DNA from: Phytophthora sp. 'mugwort' | Taxonomy: Eukaryota > Oomycota > Peronosporomycetes > Peronosporales > Peronosporaceae | NCBI GenBank assembly: GCA_033558025.1 | Contig: JAUCEF010000005.1 | Span: 6,076,001-6,140,000 of the forward strand | Direction of reading: 5' to 3' | Length of the DNA stretch: 64,000 bases | Shown here: positions 22,215-32,710 of the stretch, piece after piece | How positions within the stretch are numbered: position 1 is the first letter of the stretch | Layout of the letters: each line of letters begins with the position of its first letter | The notes under the pieces: model-generated | The model's database searches: none | What the model was told of the DNA's origin: nothing | What the model saw: the letters and a program-made list of their open reading frames with translations, nothing else | Made by a program: the position numbers and the translations under genes

Positions 22215-25200
22215 CTAGAGCTGCTGTTGTTGCTGCCTCATGCGCTGTATCCCTTTCTCCCAGCTCAGCATCCACTTGACTTCGTCTTCAAGTCGTTCCT
22301 GGACTTTATCTAGAAAGCATCGAGCTTCCTCGCGACAGAACATTACGTAGTCGGCATAGGCAGAGTTCCGTGTCCGGATGAGTGCTCGATGTGCGGGGCT
22401 GAGAAGGGTGATGCATGCCCCATCATTAGATGCCAAAGGTAAGTCTTGGTTAAAGGAGGAGTCAGCCTTCACAATGGATGCTGAGCTCTGCCCTGCTGAA
22501 TCCTTGGCCAGAATTGCCGCCTTCACTTCATCCCAAAGCGATTGCAAGCCAAAGGAAGGAATACCAGGCCACGATCTCAATGGAAAGCGAGGGGTTTCCC
22601 CACTTTGTGTCAGCTTCTGGAGCTCTGCAGCGGTTCGTTTCACTTCGCGAGGATCGCCAAGTTCCTTCACTCGAGCCGCTTTGCGCAGTCGTTTAAGTGA
22701 TTTGCGCTTGAGCTTCGGTAGCTCCTCACCTGAAAATGGCTTCACATCTTCCAACGACAGCACCGACGTGTCCAGAAGCAGCAGCAGGCACTGACATAAT
22801 CCTATTACTCTTGCTTCAAATGCCAACGAAGTCTGGCTCTGACCCGCCACGAACCGATTCCGGAGGTCATACAAAGCAATTTGAGTTGAGGTCGAGCGTG
22901 TCCTTTCCCGTTCTTCGAGCTCTTGTAGAAGGTGAACATTATTGGGACTACAAAGATGCGGTCGCAGCTCTAACGTGTGCTGGTTCTTGAAGTTCATCCA
23001 CGATTCGTATTGAGGCTCGAATGCAGACACGAGATCGGAAATCTTTCGTCGCATTTCTCGCTTTGCCTGCTCTACGAAGTTCGTCACGACAACACCCGGT
23101 ACAAATGTCAAGAGATTCGTGAACAAATCCACTTGCTCTCGATATGACCTTTCTTGTTGGATCACAAATAATCGCGCTTTCTCCTGTTGGCTCGACAAAT
23201 ATTCCTCTAACGCTGTGGGCACACCGGACGGCGGCAGCTCGTCGAATTTCCCTTCTTGTTGGTACAACGCCTTTGTCTCTTCTTGGCATTTAGCACTGAC
23301 TTGATCAGTAAACTCTAGAAAGGGGACGGCTAGCGCCCGATCCTCCTCGTCCACTACCTCGTGATCGCTTATCACCTCCTGGATCCTCTCTTCTAATTGT
23401 TCTGCTGCTGGATTAAATTCGATCGGCTTAAGCTCCAGCTGCTGCGGACTTCGTAACAATCCAAAGTACATTCCTCGGTGGTAAATCTTCGCACGAAGCT
23501 GCATGAGCACGCGCAACACACGACACGTCAGTTGCTCCTGCGCTTGAAGCAACGAGTCCGATTGACCGTCACTTTGTCCTTCTTCGACTAACGATTGAAG
23601 CGACGCGAGCAGCAAATTGATCGCTACTGAACGCGATTCACACCTCGTTATCTCAGATCGATAACACTCTTGAGCTGTTCGGCGAGGAAGCCCAAATTTC
23701 TGTCCAAGACCCTCCTTCATGGCCAACTTTTGCATGCAATCCTGGTATCTTGCTTTGAACGCTTCCCACATGTCCAGAATTTGGTTCTGCTTGTTACTGA
23801 TGTCATTCATTTGCTTGTCTCGCTCTGAGATTTGGTCGCGGACTTGCGTTTCAATTGCAGCCAAGCTTTCTTTAAGTGCAATGATCTCGTCTGGATGATA
23901 GTCGCATCCACTGCTAATCTCACAACTCGTCAAGTTAGGAAAAAGTTGAGATGAACAAACGCGGATATAATCTTGACAGGATAATAACAAGCTGTTCATA
24001 TCGCTTGCTGTCATAGCACTAAGCGTCGCAACGTTGTCCCTTGCTTGAGCTTTAAAGACACCCAGACGCTTCTTGGCTTTTACTTCTAAACCCTGCAGTG
24101 CTGCCAGACTAAGCTGGAATGGAAGTTGAACTTGAAGACTAAGTTGCGCCATCCGAGTTTGCTCAACATAAGCGAAAACTTCCTCTGCCTTAGTCGCAAA
24201 CGCAACTTGTTGGTCGTTCACTTTTATCCAGAGCGCGCGCAAATGACGTTCTTGCCGCTGGTGATGAGTCAGAAGCTCCCCCATGCGAGGCTGGTAAAAC
24301 TGCACGTCCAGTCGCCCTCGACGCGGCCAGTGAACGCGCAATCTCTCTTCAAGGAGAAGCGAGGAATTTGTATGACGCTCATCACGCATTTCTTCCGTCT
24401 GAGTGGAAAAAGTGGTTGTATCCGAGTCATACTGGGATAAAATAGCGTCTCGAAAAGTTCCAAGCAAGTTCTCGATAGTGTCACTGGGGACATCAAGGAC
24501 CAAGAACTCGGTTTGGACCTTCTTCAGTACGACTTGCAGGAGCAATCGCGACTTTCCTGGCTCAGTTTCGCTCTTGTCCAGGCTTCGTTCGTCCTCATGG
24601 AGCTCTTTCTGTTCACTAGTCGATACTGTCGTTGGTGCAGCTCCGTGGAGAGCTTCGTCATCTGCGTCCTCATCCTCACTTTGTACCAAGATGCCATGAG
24701 CAAGGCCAGCAAGAGAGAGAACGACAGTCAACTCCAAGCCTGAAGTTGTTCGAAAAGTGTCCTCTTTTGATCTGGTAGGCTCTGGTTCAGCTGACGGATG
24801 TCGGAGCTCTGCAGTTTTTGTATTAGCGTGTCCATTGTCGGTGTCTCTTGTCTCTGGACGAGCTGAATTCACTAACTCGTCAATATGCTGCGCGCTAAGA
24901 AAGTCTTCTAGGTTAAACGTCGGATCATTGTTCATCAATTGATTCAATTGTCGTAACCCAAACAAGTCGCACAGACGCTGCAGATACACCAGCCGCTGGT
25001 TCGCAATCGCGACGACGTTATTGTCTGCTGCCCGAGCCACTCGCTTGTCATATTTCCGATATTCTCCTTCAATGTCCATCAGGAGATCTGACGAGCGCTG
25101 AAACTCGTCACATAATACCTTGTCAGTCGGCGAGTGGCGAAGACGTGCGCAACTTTGTTGGAACTTTGTCTCTAAATCTGCTACAGCGTCCTCGTCGTTT

Positions 25201-27353
25201 TCCTTGAGGGTATCGAGGAGGTCCATTACGCTCAAGTTTACGTATTGCACCTTGGCAGCACTTTCCTCCACGCACAACGCGACGCGAAGGAAGAAGTTTG
25301 CCAGTTTCTCGACCTGATCGTGCAGTAGGGCGCTCTGTTGCTCGATTCTTTTCCCCATTTCGTCCATTAGTAGTTGACTTTCTTGTTGCCGCATTTCGAG
25401 GAGGTTGTCACACTCGCAGGAGATTACGTGATCTACAATGCGAGTGGCATTTGACTGGACCAGGAGCTGGTCGGCGATAAACTGCAGATGTTGCTGCCAA
25501 GGCGCACCCAGTTCAGACGCATACACCAGTGTACCAAGACGTCGCTGTACCTTTCGAATCGTCTGGAGATCAACAATGTTACCACAGCTTTGGGACGCAT
25601 CACTACAGGTCGTCGATTCTGCACTAGAGCTTTTCCTTATAGTTACCAGCGGACTCATGTTACCTGTATCACCTGCTTGAAGTGAGCCATTCTCGCGGAT
25701 ACTACAAGTAGTAATTGTATCCAACTGAGTCGTGATGTCACTAAGTTCACGTTTGAAGCTGTCGCTCATTCCCTCCAAGTTCATTAACATCGTGATTTGT
25801 GTCTGGAGACTCGGCAATAGCGACATGATCTCACCTTTCGTGGCCTTACGGATCTTCTCCAATGTAGACTGTACGGCCTTCCGCTCAGCCTCTTTGCCTT
25901 GCCTTTCCATGACGCTTTCCAATGGTAACGCACTCAAGAGAATTCCTACCGAGTTCACTACCGGCTCTAGGTTAGCGTTGTAAATGAGCTCTGCGACGCA
26001 CAACTGCTTCGCGAGAGTCTCCAGCTCCGTCTTTAAGCCGCCAGCAACACGGAAAAAGTCGTCCATCGAGTCGTCACGGAGCAACGCAAGTAAAGTTTTC
26101 TTGGCCTCTTCGATCGCTCCTTCCTTTGTCAAGGCCCCGAAGCCATGGAGCTCCAAGCGCAAAATCTCGCGCAACGTCTTAGCAGAGTCACCTTTGGACG
26201 TGTGAAGCTCCCGTAGGTCAGAGAAGAACGACTGGATCGTCTCGTCTTCAGACTGCTGCAAAGCACTCAACTCTTCTAGCAGACGCTTGACTTGATCCGA
26301 GCTGAGCGAGGCGCCAGCGTCCTTCAACTGTTTGAGAACGGCAAGACGCTGATCAGTGTGGACTTTTTTTTCGAAGACACGAATCTGCTCCAGCACGTGC
26401 TGCCTTTCCTCGGGGTTTGTGAAGAGTGGAGAGTTGAGTGTAGCTTGAAACTGAGCAATTGCCTCGTCGTGGCGTAAGCGACGCCAATGGATTTGAGCAT
26501 GCTCCCAAGCAAGGCGGGCGTGCAAAAAGACGTCGACATTAGCTGTCTCCATCCTCGCCACGAGATCCGCGTACACTCTGCGATTAGAGATGACGACCGT
26601 GTTGACCTCGTATGCCTCAGCTTCGATGATACGCTCCACTTCAGGTGGTAACGCATGGGCTGTTGCCATCAATACAGACGTCAGTCGCTGCAATTCGAGG
26701 CGCACTCGATAGATGCGACTTTCCTCGATTTCTTCCAATTGTGCAGCGAACTGAGCGATCTCGTCAGTTCTTCGCTGGCAAAGAGTTTCCACATCCCTCC
26801 ACATTTCCAGGATGTTTTCATTGTCGGATGCGCGTAAGAGTTCGTTGCTTGTTAAAGCAACTTTTGCCTCTTGAATCCCCGCGTCGATTGTGGCAACAAT
26901 TTGTTTTACGTGATCAGCAGCTCGGATGATCGCGACTTCCACGTCCTCACTGATCGCCTTCACTTCCTCCTCGTATTGCATTTGTGCTTCCAAGTGGCGA
27001 TCACGACGACGAACAGCGTTCAGCTCGATCTGACTGAGTCCCTCCGAAGAAGATTGAGGCAGATCCTGGTTGTCCTCGGCGCCTACTATGAAGAAATCGT
27101 CTTCCAGTTGCCGAACCTCCGCAATCGTCCGCGCCTCCTCACTGGACGCTGGCAATGCCTGGAAGACGATCCGATTCCGGGCTTGTGATTGCTGCGACTC
27201 CTCCTCGTCCTCCTCGTCCTCCTCTGCAAACGCTTTTTGCTGCTCTTCCTTGAGGTAAAATGAGGCGGAGCGCGCTTTCTTTCGGTTAAGGACGTTTAAG
27301 AGTTGCACCTCGGCTCGAGACTTGAGCGCCATGGTAGCCGCTTCAGACTTCAT
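22215..27353 (-). CDS. CCDC180: CCDC180-like flagellar coiled-coil protein (DUF4455/DUF4456)
   Basis: Intronless, 1712 residues (animal CCDC180 about 1650-1700). The N-terminal third has the DUF4455 pattern: a W-x9-R helix (ILEMWRDVETLCQRR), then LEEIEESRIYRVRLELQRL and EAYEVNTVVISNRR. The C-terminal part has the DUF4456 pattern: QERSYREQVDLFTNLLTF, LELRPHLCSPNN (about residue 1457) and LQELEERERTR. Nearly the whole chain is predicted alpha-helical with heptads, except an acidic patch near residue 45 (EEDEEDEEE) and Ser-rich linkers; it ends RQQQQQL. The start is the first of two nearby ATGs (MKSEAATMAL). CCDC180 is found in ciliated lineages; a role in zoospore flagella is inferred. It lies downstream of RPC8 on the same strand. 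Confidence 0.78.
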   Translation of the reverse strand: MKSEAATMALKSRAEVQLLNVLNRKKARSASFYLKEEQQKAFAEEDEEDEEESQQSQARNRIVFQALPASSEEARTIAEVRQLEDDFFIVGAEDNQDLPQSSSEGLSQIELNAVRRRDRHLEAQMQYEEEVKAISEDVEVAIIRAADHVKQIVATIDAGIQEAKVALTSNELLRASDNENILEMWRDVETLCQRRTDEIAQFAAQLEEIEESRIYRVRLELQRLTSVLMATAHALPPEVERIIEAEAYEVNTVVISNRRVYADLVARMETANVDVFLHARLAWEHAQIHWRRLRHDEAIAQFQATLNSPLFTNPEERQHVLEQIRVFEKKVHTDQRLAVLKQLKDAGASLSSDQVKRLLEELSALQQSEDETIQSFFSDLRELHTSKGDSAKTLREILRLELHGFGALTKEGAIEEAKKTLLALLRDDSMDDFFRVAGGLKTELETLAKQLCVAELIYNANLEPVVNSVGILLSALPLESVMERQGKEAERKAVQSTLEKIRKATKGEIMSLLPSLQTQITMLMNLEGMSDSFKRELSDITTQLDTITTCSIRENGSLQAGDTGNMSPLVTIRKSSSAESTTCSDASQSCGNIVDLQTIRKVQRRLGTLVYASELGAPWQQHLQFIADQLLVQSNATRIVDHVISCECDNLLEMRQQESQLLMDEMGKRIEQQSALLHDQVEKLANFFLRVALCVEESAAKVQYVNLSVMDLLDTLKENDEDAVADLETKFQQSCARLRHSPTDKVLCDEFQRSSDLLMDIEGEYRKYDKRVARAADNNVVAIANQRLVYLQRLCDLFGLRQLNQLMNNDPTFNLEDFLSAQHIDELVNSARPETRDTDNGHANTKTAELRHPSAEPEPTRSKEDTFRTTSGLELTVVLSLAGLAHGILVQSEDEDADDEALHGAAPTTVSTSEQKELHEDERSLDKSETEPGKSRLLLQVVLKKVQTEFLVLDVPSDTIENLLGTFRDAILSQYDSDTTTFSTQTEEMRDERHTNSSLLLEERLRVHWPRRGRLDVQFYQPRMGELLTHHQRQERHLRALWIKVNDQQVAFATKAEEVFAYVEQTRMAQLSLQVQLPFQLSLAALQGLEVKAKKRLGVFKAQARDNVATLSAMTASDMNSLLLSCQDYIRVCSSQLFPNLTSCEISSGCDYHPDEIIALKESLAAIETQVRDQISERDKQMNDISNKQNQILDMWEAFKARYQDCMQKLAMKEGLGQKFGLPRRTAQECYRSEITRCESRSVAINLLLASLQSLVEEGQSDGQSDSLLQAQEQLTCRVLRVLMQLRAKIYHRGMYFGLLRSPQQLELKPIEFNPAAEQLEERIQEVISDHEVVDEEDRALAVPFLEFTDQVSAKCQEETKALYQQEGKFDELPPSGVPTALEEYLSSQQEKARLFVIQQERSYREQVDLFTNLLTFVPGVVVTNFVEQAKREMRRKISDLVSAFEPQYESWMNFKNQHTLELRPHLCSPNNVHLLQELEERERTRSTSTQIALYDLRNRFVAGQSQTSLAFEARVIGLCQCLLLLLDTSVLSLEDVKPFSGEELPKLKRKSLKRLRKAARVKELGDPREVKRTAAELQKLTQSGETPRFPLRSWPGIPSFGLQSLWDEVKAAILAKDSAGQSSASIVKADSSFNQDLPLASNDGACITLLSPAHRALIRTRNSAYADYVMFCREEARCFLDKVQERLEDEVKWMLSWEKGIQRMRQQQQQL

Positions 27354-27544
27354 TAGCCACGCGAGCGGGAGGAAGAAGCTGTAGACGCCACTAAAGGAGC
27401 TGGGAGCTGATTCGTGGCAAGTGACGGCGCCTCTGTGTCTGTAACGGACACCGTGACTGAAAAAAAGTAATCGAACTGGAAAAGACTACTGCGTTTTTTG
27501 CGAGGCATCGTCGCCTTATGGATCAGGACTAAATCACTGGTAAA

Positions 27545-28553
27545 TTAATTCGTCCACCAAGATGACAAGCCCAGACCGTCCTCATCGATCGTCCCCTGAT
27601 CAATTTATTAAAAAAAAAAAAAAGAACAAAACACCAATAAGCAATTAAAGACAAGTACGAATAGCAAGCAGCGATTGCTTACCAGGATGTGTATGGCAGA
27701 CGGTGTGGGGTCGTTGTCCGACAGATCCACACTTGACGACCGTCGACGGGCAAGGGATTGGCGCATGTCGCCAACGCTGACCTCTTTTTCGGCTTTGTCC
27801 GTCGCCTCCGTCGTCGTGGCCTGGATACCTGTCATCGGGAGCAGTAACAGCAGCAATTATTTAGCATGAATTACTCCCAGGTCAACTTCTTAACTCATCA
27901 GGCCCAACCTTTTGCTGTCTTCGTCACGCGTGTGAAGTTGATGTTGGTCACGCGAAAGCGGATCTCCTCGTGTAGGTCCATATAGAATTTCTCTATAGCA
28001 ACCAAAGCCGTCAGGTCAGTCAAGTACCAGTCAATAAAGACACAAACTGCCGCCATGTCGTACCTTGACCCTCCGAATACTTCCACACCCACAGCCTCTC
28101 CGCCGTGTCACTATCGTCACAGTTACAGCCACAGTAAATAAGTCAGAGAAAAGGGTGGCTGTCCTCATTTGGGACGGTAAACGTCCTTCCTTACAAGTAG
28201 GACGGAGTCTGTAGAGCGTAGGACGGGATGATGATGTCCTGTACAAAGTCCATAGACACGCGGATGTGCTCCTCGGTGCAGCTCACGATGCGGCCCTTGA
28301 GCACTTCACCCACAAAAGGCCGGAACACGACCATGCGGAATTCCACCTGTGAATGCGACGTGCCGTCCGACGGGTGCACGAACGCGTCGCCAATGCTCAC
28401 GAAATCGTAGAGCGTAATGCAGAGCCCCACGTCTGCGATGACCTTGTTCGCGTACTTACGGTCGACCTCCTCCACTAGAACCTGCGTGTAATCGGCGTCG
28501 AACAGCTCTGGTGCCACTGGGATCACGTCCGAGATGCGCGTGAGTACGAACAT
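27545..28553 (-). CDS. RPC8: RNA polymerase III subunit RPC8 (RPB7-like)
   Basis: Stalk subunit of RNA polymerase III (POLR3H/Rpc25), pairing with RPC9 in initiation. Five exons: 28553-28195, 28110-28064, 27992-27909, 27828-27683 and 27595-27545; phases close to 228 residues. MFVLTRISDVI, NKVIADVGLCITLYDF and FRPFVGEVLKGRI are the SHS2 and S1 domains of RPC8, followed by LWVWKY, FYMDLHEEIRFRV and the terminal LGTIDEDGLGLSSWWTN, which mirrors the GLGLLSWW terminus of the family. The last exon is only 51 bp, after a T13 tract in the preceding intron. A Ser/Thr/Glu-rich insert (exon 4) is longer than in yeast. It is divergent from the CDF gene over 193 bp. Confidence 0.93.
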
Positions 28554-28746
28554 GGCTGTAGTGCTGCTTGGGGTCCAAGTGTAGTTTGACTGGAGACCAA
28601 AGCTGATTCACGTAAGTACGAGGACTCGAACAAATTGAGAGCGGTTTTTACACTTGAAAATGTATGTAACAGAATAGGAGCGGGTTGGTAGGACGTCGAA
28701 GTGCTACCAGTCGCGATCTGTCTTAGCCGCTCGCTTTTCCGCTCCG

Positions 28747-30208
28747 ATGGCCGAGTCCTCGTCGCTCATGTCTCCGTCGGCGGCTCTGCAGCTGCAGCGA
28801 AGTCCACAAACGCCCAACGGATACGGTTCCCTCACCGTGACGAGGACTCCCGGGGGCACCAAAGTGGACGAGCGCTGCCGTCGCTCGCAGGTCTCGCACG
28901 CGTTCCTGCTCAAGAAGGAGGCGGACGTGGAGGCGCAGCACCTGGAGTCGCCCTCAGGTTCTACTTTGCGTGTGCAGGTCGCTATTAACGTGTCACTCGT
29001 GGCCAATGTGGTGGGTTGCAAAGCATTTCTCGACTATATTTCGTGCTCGCCGTCGACTAATCACTCAACTTGCTAGGCTCTCGCTGTCGTCAAGATTTAC
29101 GCAGCCTTCACCAGTGGATCGCTCGCCGTGTTGTCGTCGCTCGTGGACTCAATCCTGGACCTCACATCCCAGGCGCTCTTCTGGTACTCGGACAAGCGGA
29201 TGCACACCCCTAGCGTCAAGTATCCGGCCGGGAGACGGCGACTCGAGCCAATTGCTGTGGTCATTTCAGCTACCCTTATGGGCATGGCAGGTGAGACTCA
29301 GTTGTTGCCTATGTTGTGAGGGCAAGAGTGACACTTTTGCTAACGCTCTGTCCTTGTTTCGCCTTCGCTGCTCGGGGATTCGCAGCGATTGAGGTGATTC
29401 AGCAGTCGGTGGAGGATCTCGTCAAGGGCTTCAAGGGCCACCAGCGGGAGCTGGACATTTCCACCTTTACGATGGCAGTGCTGCTAGTTGCGATTGTGAT
29501 CAAGCTATTGCTATGGTACCTCTGCGCCAAGATCGCGTCGCACTCGCCATCAGCCGATGCGTTGGCTCAGGTAAGATCCGACAAATGATCGTTTAACATG
29601 CCTGTGGCACTGTGGGGTTTCATAACAAAATTCTAATATACATTGTTCGTGGCTTTGCTTCTTTTTGTAGGACCACCGCAATGACGTCTTTAGTAACACG
29701 GTGGCCGTCGCTGCTGCGTTCGCCGCCCACTGGCACTCGAGCCTCTGGTTCCTCGATTCCGTTGGTGCTATCGTGATCTCGGTGTACATCGCCGTCAGCT
29801 GGCTAGCAACGGGAAAAGAGCAAGTGGAGCGACTTGTTGGTCTACGTACGTATAATATTACGACCAGTACAGGAATGCTCTCTACTAACTTAGTTGTGTG
29901 CTGAATTGCCAAATGCAGAGGCCGACCAGGAGTTTATCGATCAAATCCGTTTACTGGGCGATGTTCATCACCCCATGATGAGGACAGATATTGTGCGGGC
30001 GTATCACTTTGGCAACAACTACTTAGTGGAGATGGAAGTCATCTTGCCCGAAGACATGTGCGTCAAGGACGCTCATGACATCAGTCTGAGCTTGCAGGAT
30101 AAGGTCGAAGAGTTGGACAATGTGGAACGCGCCTTTGTGCACGTCGACTATCTAGAGCGCAACTACGACGAGCACAAGGACCCCACGCTTCGTCGCGATT
30201 CCCCATAG
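28747..30208 (+). CDS. Cation diffusion facilitator, Mn-CDF type
   Basis: Proton-coupled metal efflux transporter. Five exons: 28747-29010, 29077-29290, 29386-29570, 29671-29845 and 29919-30208, all GT-AG with closing phases; 375 residues. The cytosolic N-terminus is followed by TM segments; TM2 carries SLVDSILDLTSQ (DxxxD) and TM5 carries DHRNDVFSN (DxxxD). The double DxxxD site is the hallmark of the Mn-CDF group, whereas Zn-CDFs use HxxxD in both. The C-terminal cytoplasmic ferredoxin-like domain ends NVERAFVHVDY. No His-rich loop is present. Likely role: manganese transport into secretory or vacuolar compartments or out of the cell; metal preference is inferred from motif class. Confidence 0.9.
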
Positions 30209-30353
30209 CTGGCTGCCAGACGTACAGGGTTACCAACATAAAACTCTCTTTTTTATACCCACGTCTTGGCTGGTGCTGCGTTGTCACTCAACGCGTTCCC
30301 GTAAAAGTGCACGCACGATCCATGCAAATAATCTCGAGATTTCCGTGGGCATT

Positions 30354-30593
30354 TCAGTCATTGCTCGAAATGCGAACGTTATACTTTTGTGGGGCTGAGG
30401 CCTGTCCCAGATCCGCGAAAGATACTTTCTGGCGAACAGACAGCTGGTAGACCTCATCCAATCTTCGAGTGCTATACACGTTGAATTTTGATGCATGCGC
30501 TTCGAGATTCAGCATTCCTTTACCATCAAGGCGTGCAACCGTACCAGCACCACACAAGCGACGCCGTCTATCGCTAGGTCTTCTAAGTCACGC
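30354..30593 (-). other. Unassigned open frame in the 723-bp gap after the CDF gene
   Basis: Between the CDF stop (30208) and the LPMO start (30932) I recognise no intact gene. The most protein-like stretch is a minus-strand frame, open from just after an in-frame stop near 30593 to 30354, reading ...GTVARLDGKGMLNLEAHASKF...VYQLSVRQKVSFADLGQ. It has no good start codon. It could be a last exon or a gene relic; I do not recognise the family. The rest of the gap should contain the LPMO promoter, with no obvious Inr. Confidence 0.2.
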
Positions 30594-30931
30594 CCAGTGG
30601 TATCCCCGAAGGCGGAGCAAGTGGTCAGAGATGTCCTGCAGTTCTCCCGATGGTCTCGACGCCGGCTGTCAATGGCGATTCTTCGATGTGACGCATCCTT
30701 CAGACAGCGAAAATGACTGATCGTCCTTGCGTGTTGTCGTCCAACACCTCACGACGCCATTCGCGCACGTGAGTTCATAAATGGCAGCAAAACAATCGAA
30801 GGACAGACCTCCAAGACGCGAGCTTGCGCCGTCCTTCTTCTTATTCGAGGCGACAAGAAAGTCCCAGTCATTCTTGAATTTGCCAGCAACCACCAACGTC
30901 TGCAGCTTCCCCACTCGACACACGACGCAAC

Positions 30932-31750
30932 ATGCAACTCACTTGCTCCTCCGTGTTTGCTACTGCTACTGCTGTTATGGCCGCACTCGCCTTCAAGTCC
31001 ACGGACGCCCACGGATACGTGTCCAAGCCGGCTGCTCAATTCGTTGACTCGTCCACCTCGACCACTTACGTCAAGATCATTTCAGCTAGCATTAACAGCG
31101 CGTTTGAAGGTCTCAAGTGGGACGACAGCCCGGTGGCGAACACGGCGACCTTCACTTCGTCGTTCGCTAACACCGGCTACTCCTCGCTGCGTGACATGCT
31201 CGACCAGCAGGTCACGGGTTGCGCCAACACCCGAACGGACGTTTCACCAGTGGATGTCTCAGGCCTTACCGTCATGAATTGGCAAAACGACCAGGAGCAG
31301 AAAGGATTCATTGACTCTCATCATGGCCCATGCGAGGTCTGGATCGACGACTCGATGGTGGACCATCAGGACGATTGCGTCGCGGCCTACGGGTCCGGGT
31401 ACCCTGCTAACATACGCACTGACTTCTCCAAATGCTCGGGCGACTGCACCCTGCGCTTCTACTGGCTGGCGCTGCACGAGCCCAACTGGCAGATCTACAA
31501 GCAGTGCGTCCCCATCGTGAACAATTCCGGAACGCAGCTCCAGGTGCAGGGCACCGTGATGCCCGCCGGTACAACAACGGAAACTGCCAACGAGAGCGAC
31601 AACGGATGCCAGAACCGCGTGCTCCGTACAGCCGGAAACGCTCCGACTCGCTTGTCTAATGGCGCCGAGATCAACTGGATGGACAACCGTTTCCTTCGTG
31701 CCTTTGACGAGTTAGCCGCGAGCTTCCAGACGCATGCAACTAGCAACTGA
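30932..31750 (+). CDS. Secreted lytic polysaccharide monooxygenase, AA17-like
   Basis: Intronless, 272 residues. The signal peptide (MQLTCSSVFATATAVMAALAF) is followed by STDA and then HGYVSKP, so His27 would become the mature N-terminal histidine of the copper histidine brace. A second candidate ligand lies in IDSHHGPCEVW (about 129-131). The Tyr/Phe-rich block LRFYWLALHEPNWQIYKQC contains the likely axial aromatic residue. Cysteines are spaced as in secreted disulfide-bonded enzymes. AA17 enzymes of oomycetes oxidatively cleave homogalacturonan in plant pectin and support infection; assignment to AA17 rather than another LPMO family is from overall pattern. A low-complexity C-terminal extension follows the catalytic domain (from about residue 195). 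Confidence 0.78.
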   Translation: MQLTCSSVFATATAVMAALAFKSTDAHGYVSKPAAQFVDSSTSTTYVKIISASINSAFEGLKWDDSPVANTATFTSSFANTGYSSLRDMLDQQVTGCANTRTDVSPVDVSGLTVMNWQNDQEQKGFIDSHHGPCEVWIDDSMVDHQDDCVAAYGSGYPANIRTDFSKCSGDCTLRFYWLALHEPNWQIYKQCVPIVNNSGTQLQVQGTVMPAGTTTETANESDNGCQNRVLRTAGNAPTRLSNGAEINWMDNRFLRAFDELAASFQTHATSN

Positions 31751-32194
31751 TTTAAACGTTGCAACAACTTTATACCGAATCGAGACGACAGCACCCGTAA
31801 AACCCACGGCAGTTCGTCCTCAGAGAGTAATGTCATAGTACGTAGAAGGATTTGCCATCCCTGTAACAGGAGTAACCTTTGGAATTGAGTTGAAGCTGAC
31901 AACCCTCCACACGATTTGCCGACTGGTGAAATGGCTACAAGAAGATTAGAGCGGTTGAAGATACCGGTAATGTTGAAAAAGAATGTCGTGAGGCACAACA
32001 ATTGTGTGGCAGCTATGACTCTTTCCCACACCGTAGCTCTTCAAGACTCTCTGCGGCAAGATTCCGATCGAGCTTAAACTTTGTGTGCGATTGTGCCTTT
32101 TACTCGCTTCGCACTGGGGCCGACGTGTTGTTGTGGTATCATGGCAACAAGCACAAACAGGGATTAGCGACAGAATAAAATGTTATACTTATCA
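31751..32194. other. Gap downstream of the LPMO gene
   Basis: About 440 bp; it would hold the LPMO 3' UTR. A longer minus-strand frame here overlaps the LPMO coding region and looks fortuitous. Nothing else recognised. Confidence 0.4.
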
Positions 32195-32659
32195 TGAAAG
32201 TGAGACCAAGGCCGTCGCTGCCGAATACTATTCGCAGCGTGCTACCGACGGCGGTCGTCATTATCACGGAGGTCACCGACATCTCCGAACAAGGCAACGG
32301 CTGCTATGACGTCCCTGGGCTCTACACGCTAGAGCAAGTTGAGACTATGGCCATCCACTACCAGGGCGCAAGGTCTTGGTGCAGTTGTGGCACACGAGTC
32401 ATGTGAGCCACCCGCTGAACCAGCCGAACGGAGGATTTCCGTGTCAGCCGTTGCCACCAGCATGGAGACGGTGACAAGCCATGCCGTCATGGCGCCCCGC
32501 GCTCTTGAGGTGGATGAAATTCCTTGTATGGGGGGGTTACAAGACGGCGACGAGGAACGCCCTGCCACTGGCTTTGACGTTTTGCAGCGGACAGGTTCAT
32601 TTCTGCTCGGACAACCTCATTGTCGATTCGAGAATCTCGAAGTAGCTACCTTTGACTAG
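32195..32659 (+). pseudogene. Old Yellow Enzyme (OYE/OPR family) pseudogene fragment
   Basis: Pieces of an NADPH-flavin oxidoreductase follow each other in the right order but in different frames: EYYSQRATDGG, then VIITEVTDISEQGNGCYDVPG with LYTLEQVETM, then VLVQLWHTSHVSHPLNQPNG, then APRALEVDEIP, and a blurred remnant of the AGFDGVEIH region (TGFDVLQRTGSFLL). Intact OYEs show YY.QRA..GG, iiTE.t.Is.qG.Gy...PGiy, QLWH.GR.SHP..qP.G and PRAL...EI in this order. At least three frameshifts (near 32255, 32365 and 32445) separate the blocks. About 110 N-terminal and 180 C-terminal residues of the family are missing. This is an inactivated copy, not an enzyme. Confidence 0.75.
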
Positions 32660-32710
32660 TAACCGAAGAGTCGCTTCGCAGTTCAAGACCCGATCCAAAG
32701 GCAGAGCAAA

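Noticed and set aside
28747..30208. Zinc-type CDF transporter
   Set aside because: The TM5 motif is DHRND (DxxxD), not HxxxD, so the Mn-type is preferred.
31495..32031. 178-codon minus-strand frame overlapping the LPMO 3' end
   Set aside because: No conserved motif, overlaps a secreted enzyme gene in antisense; treated as fortuitous.
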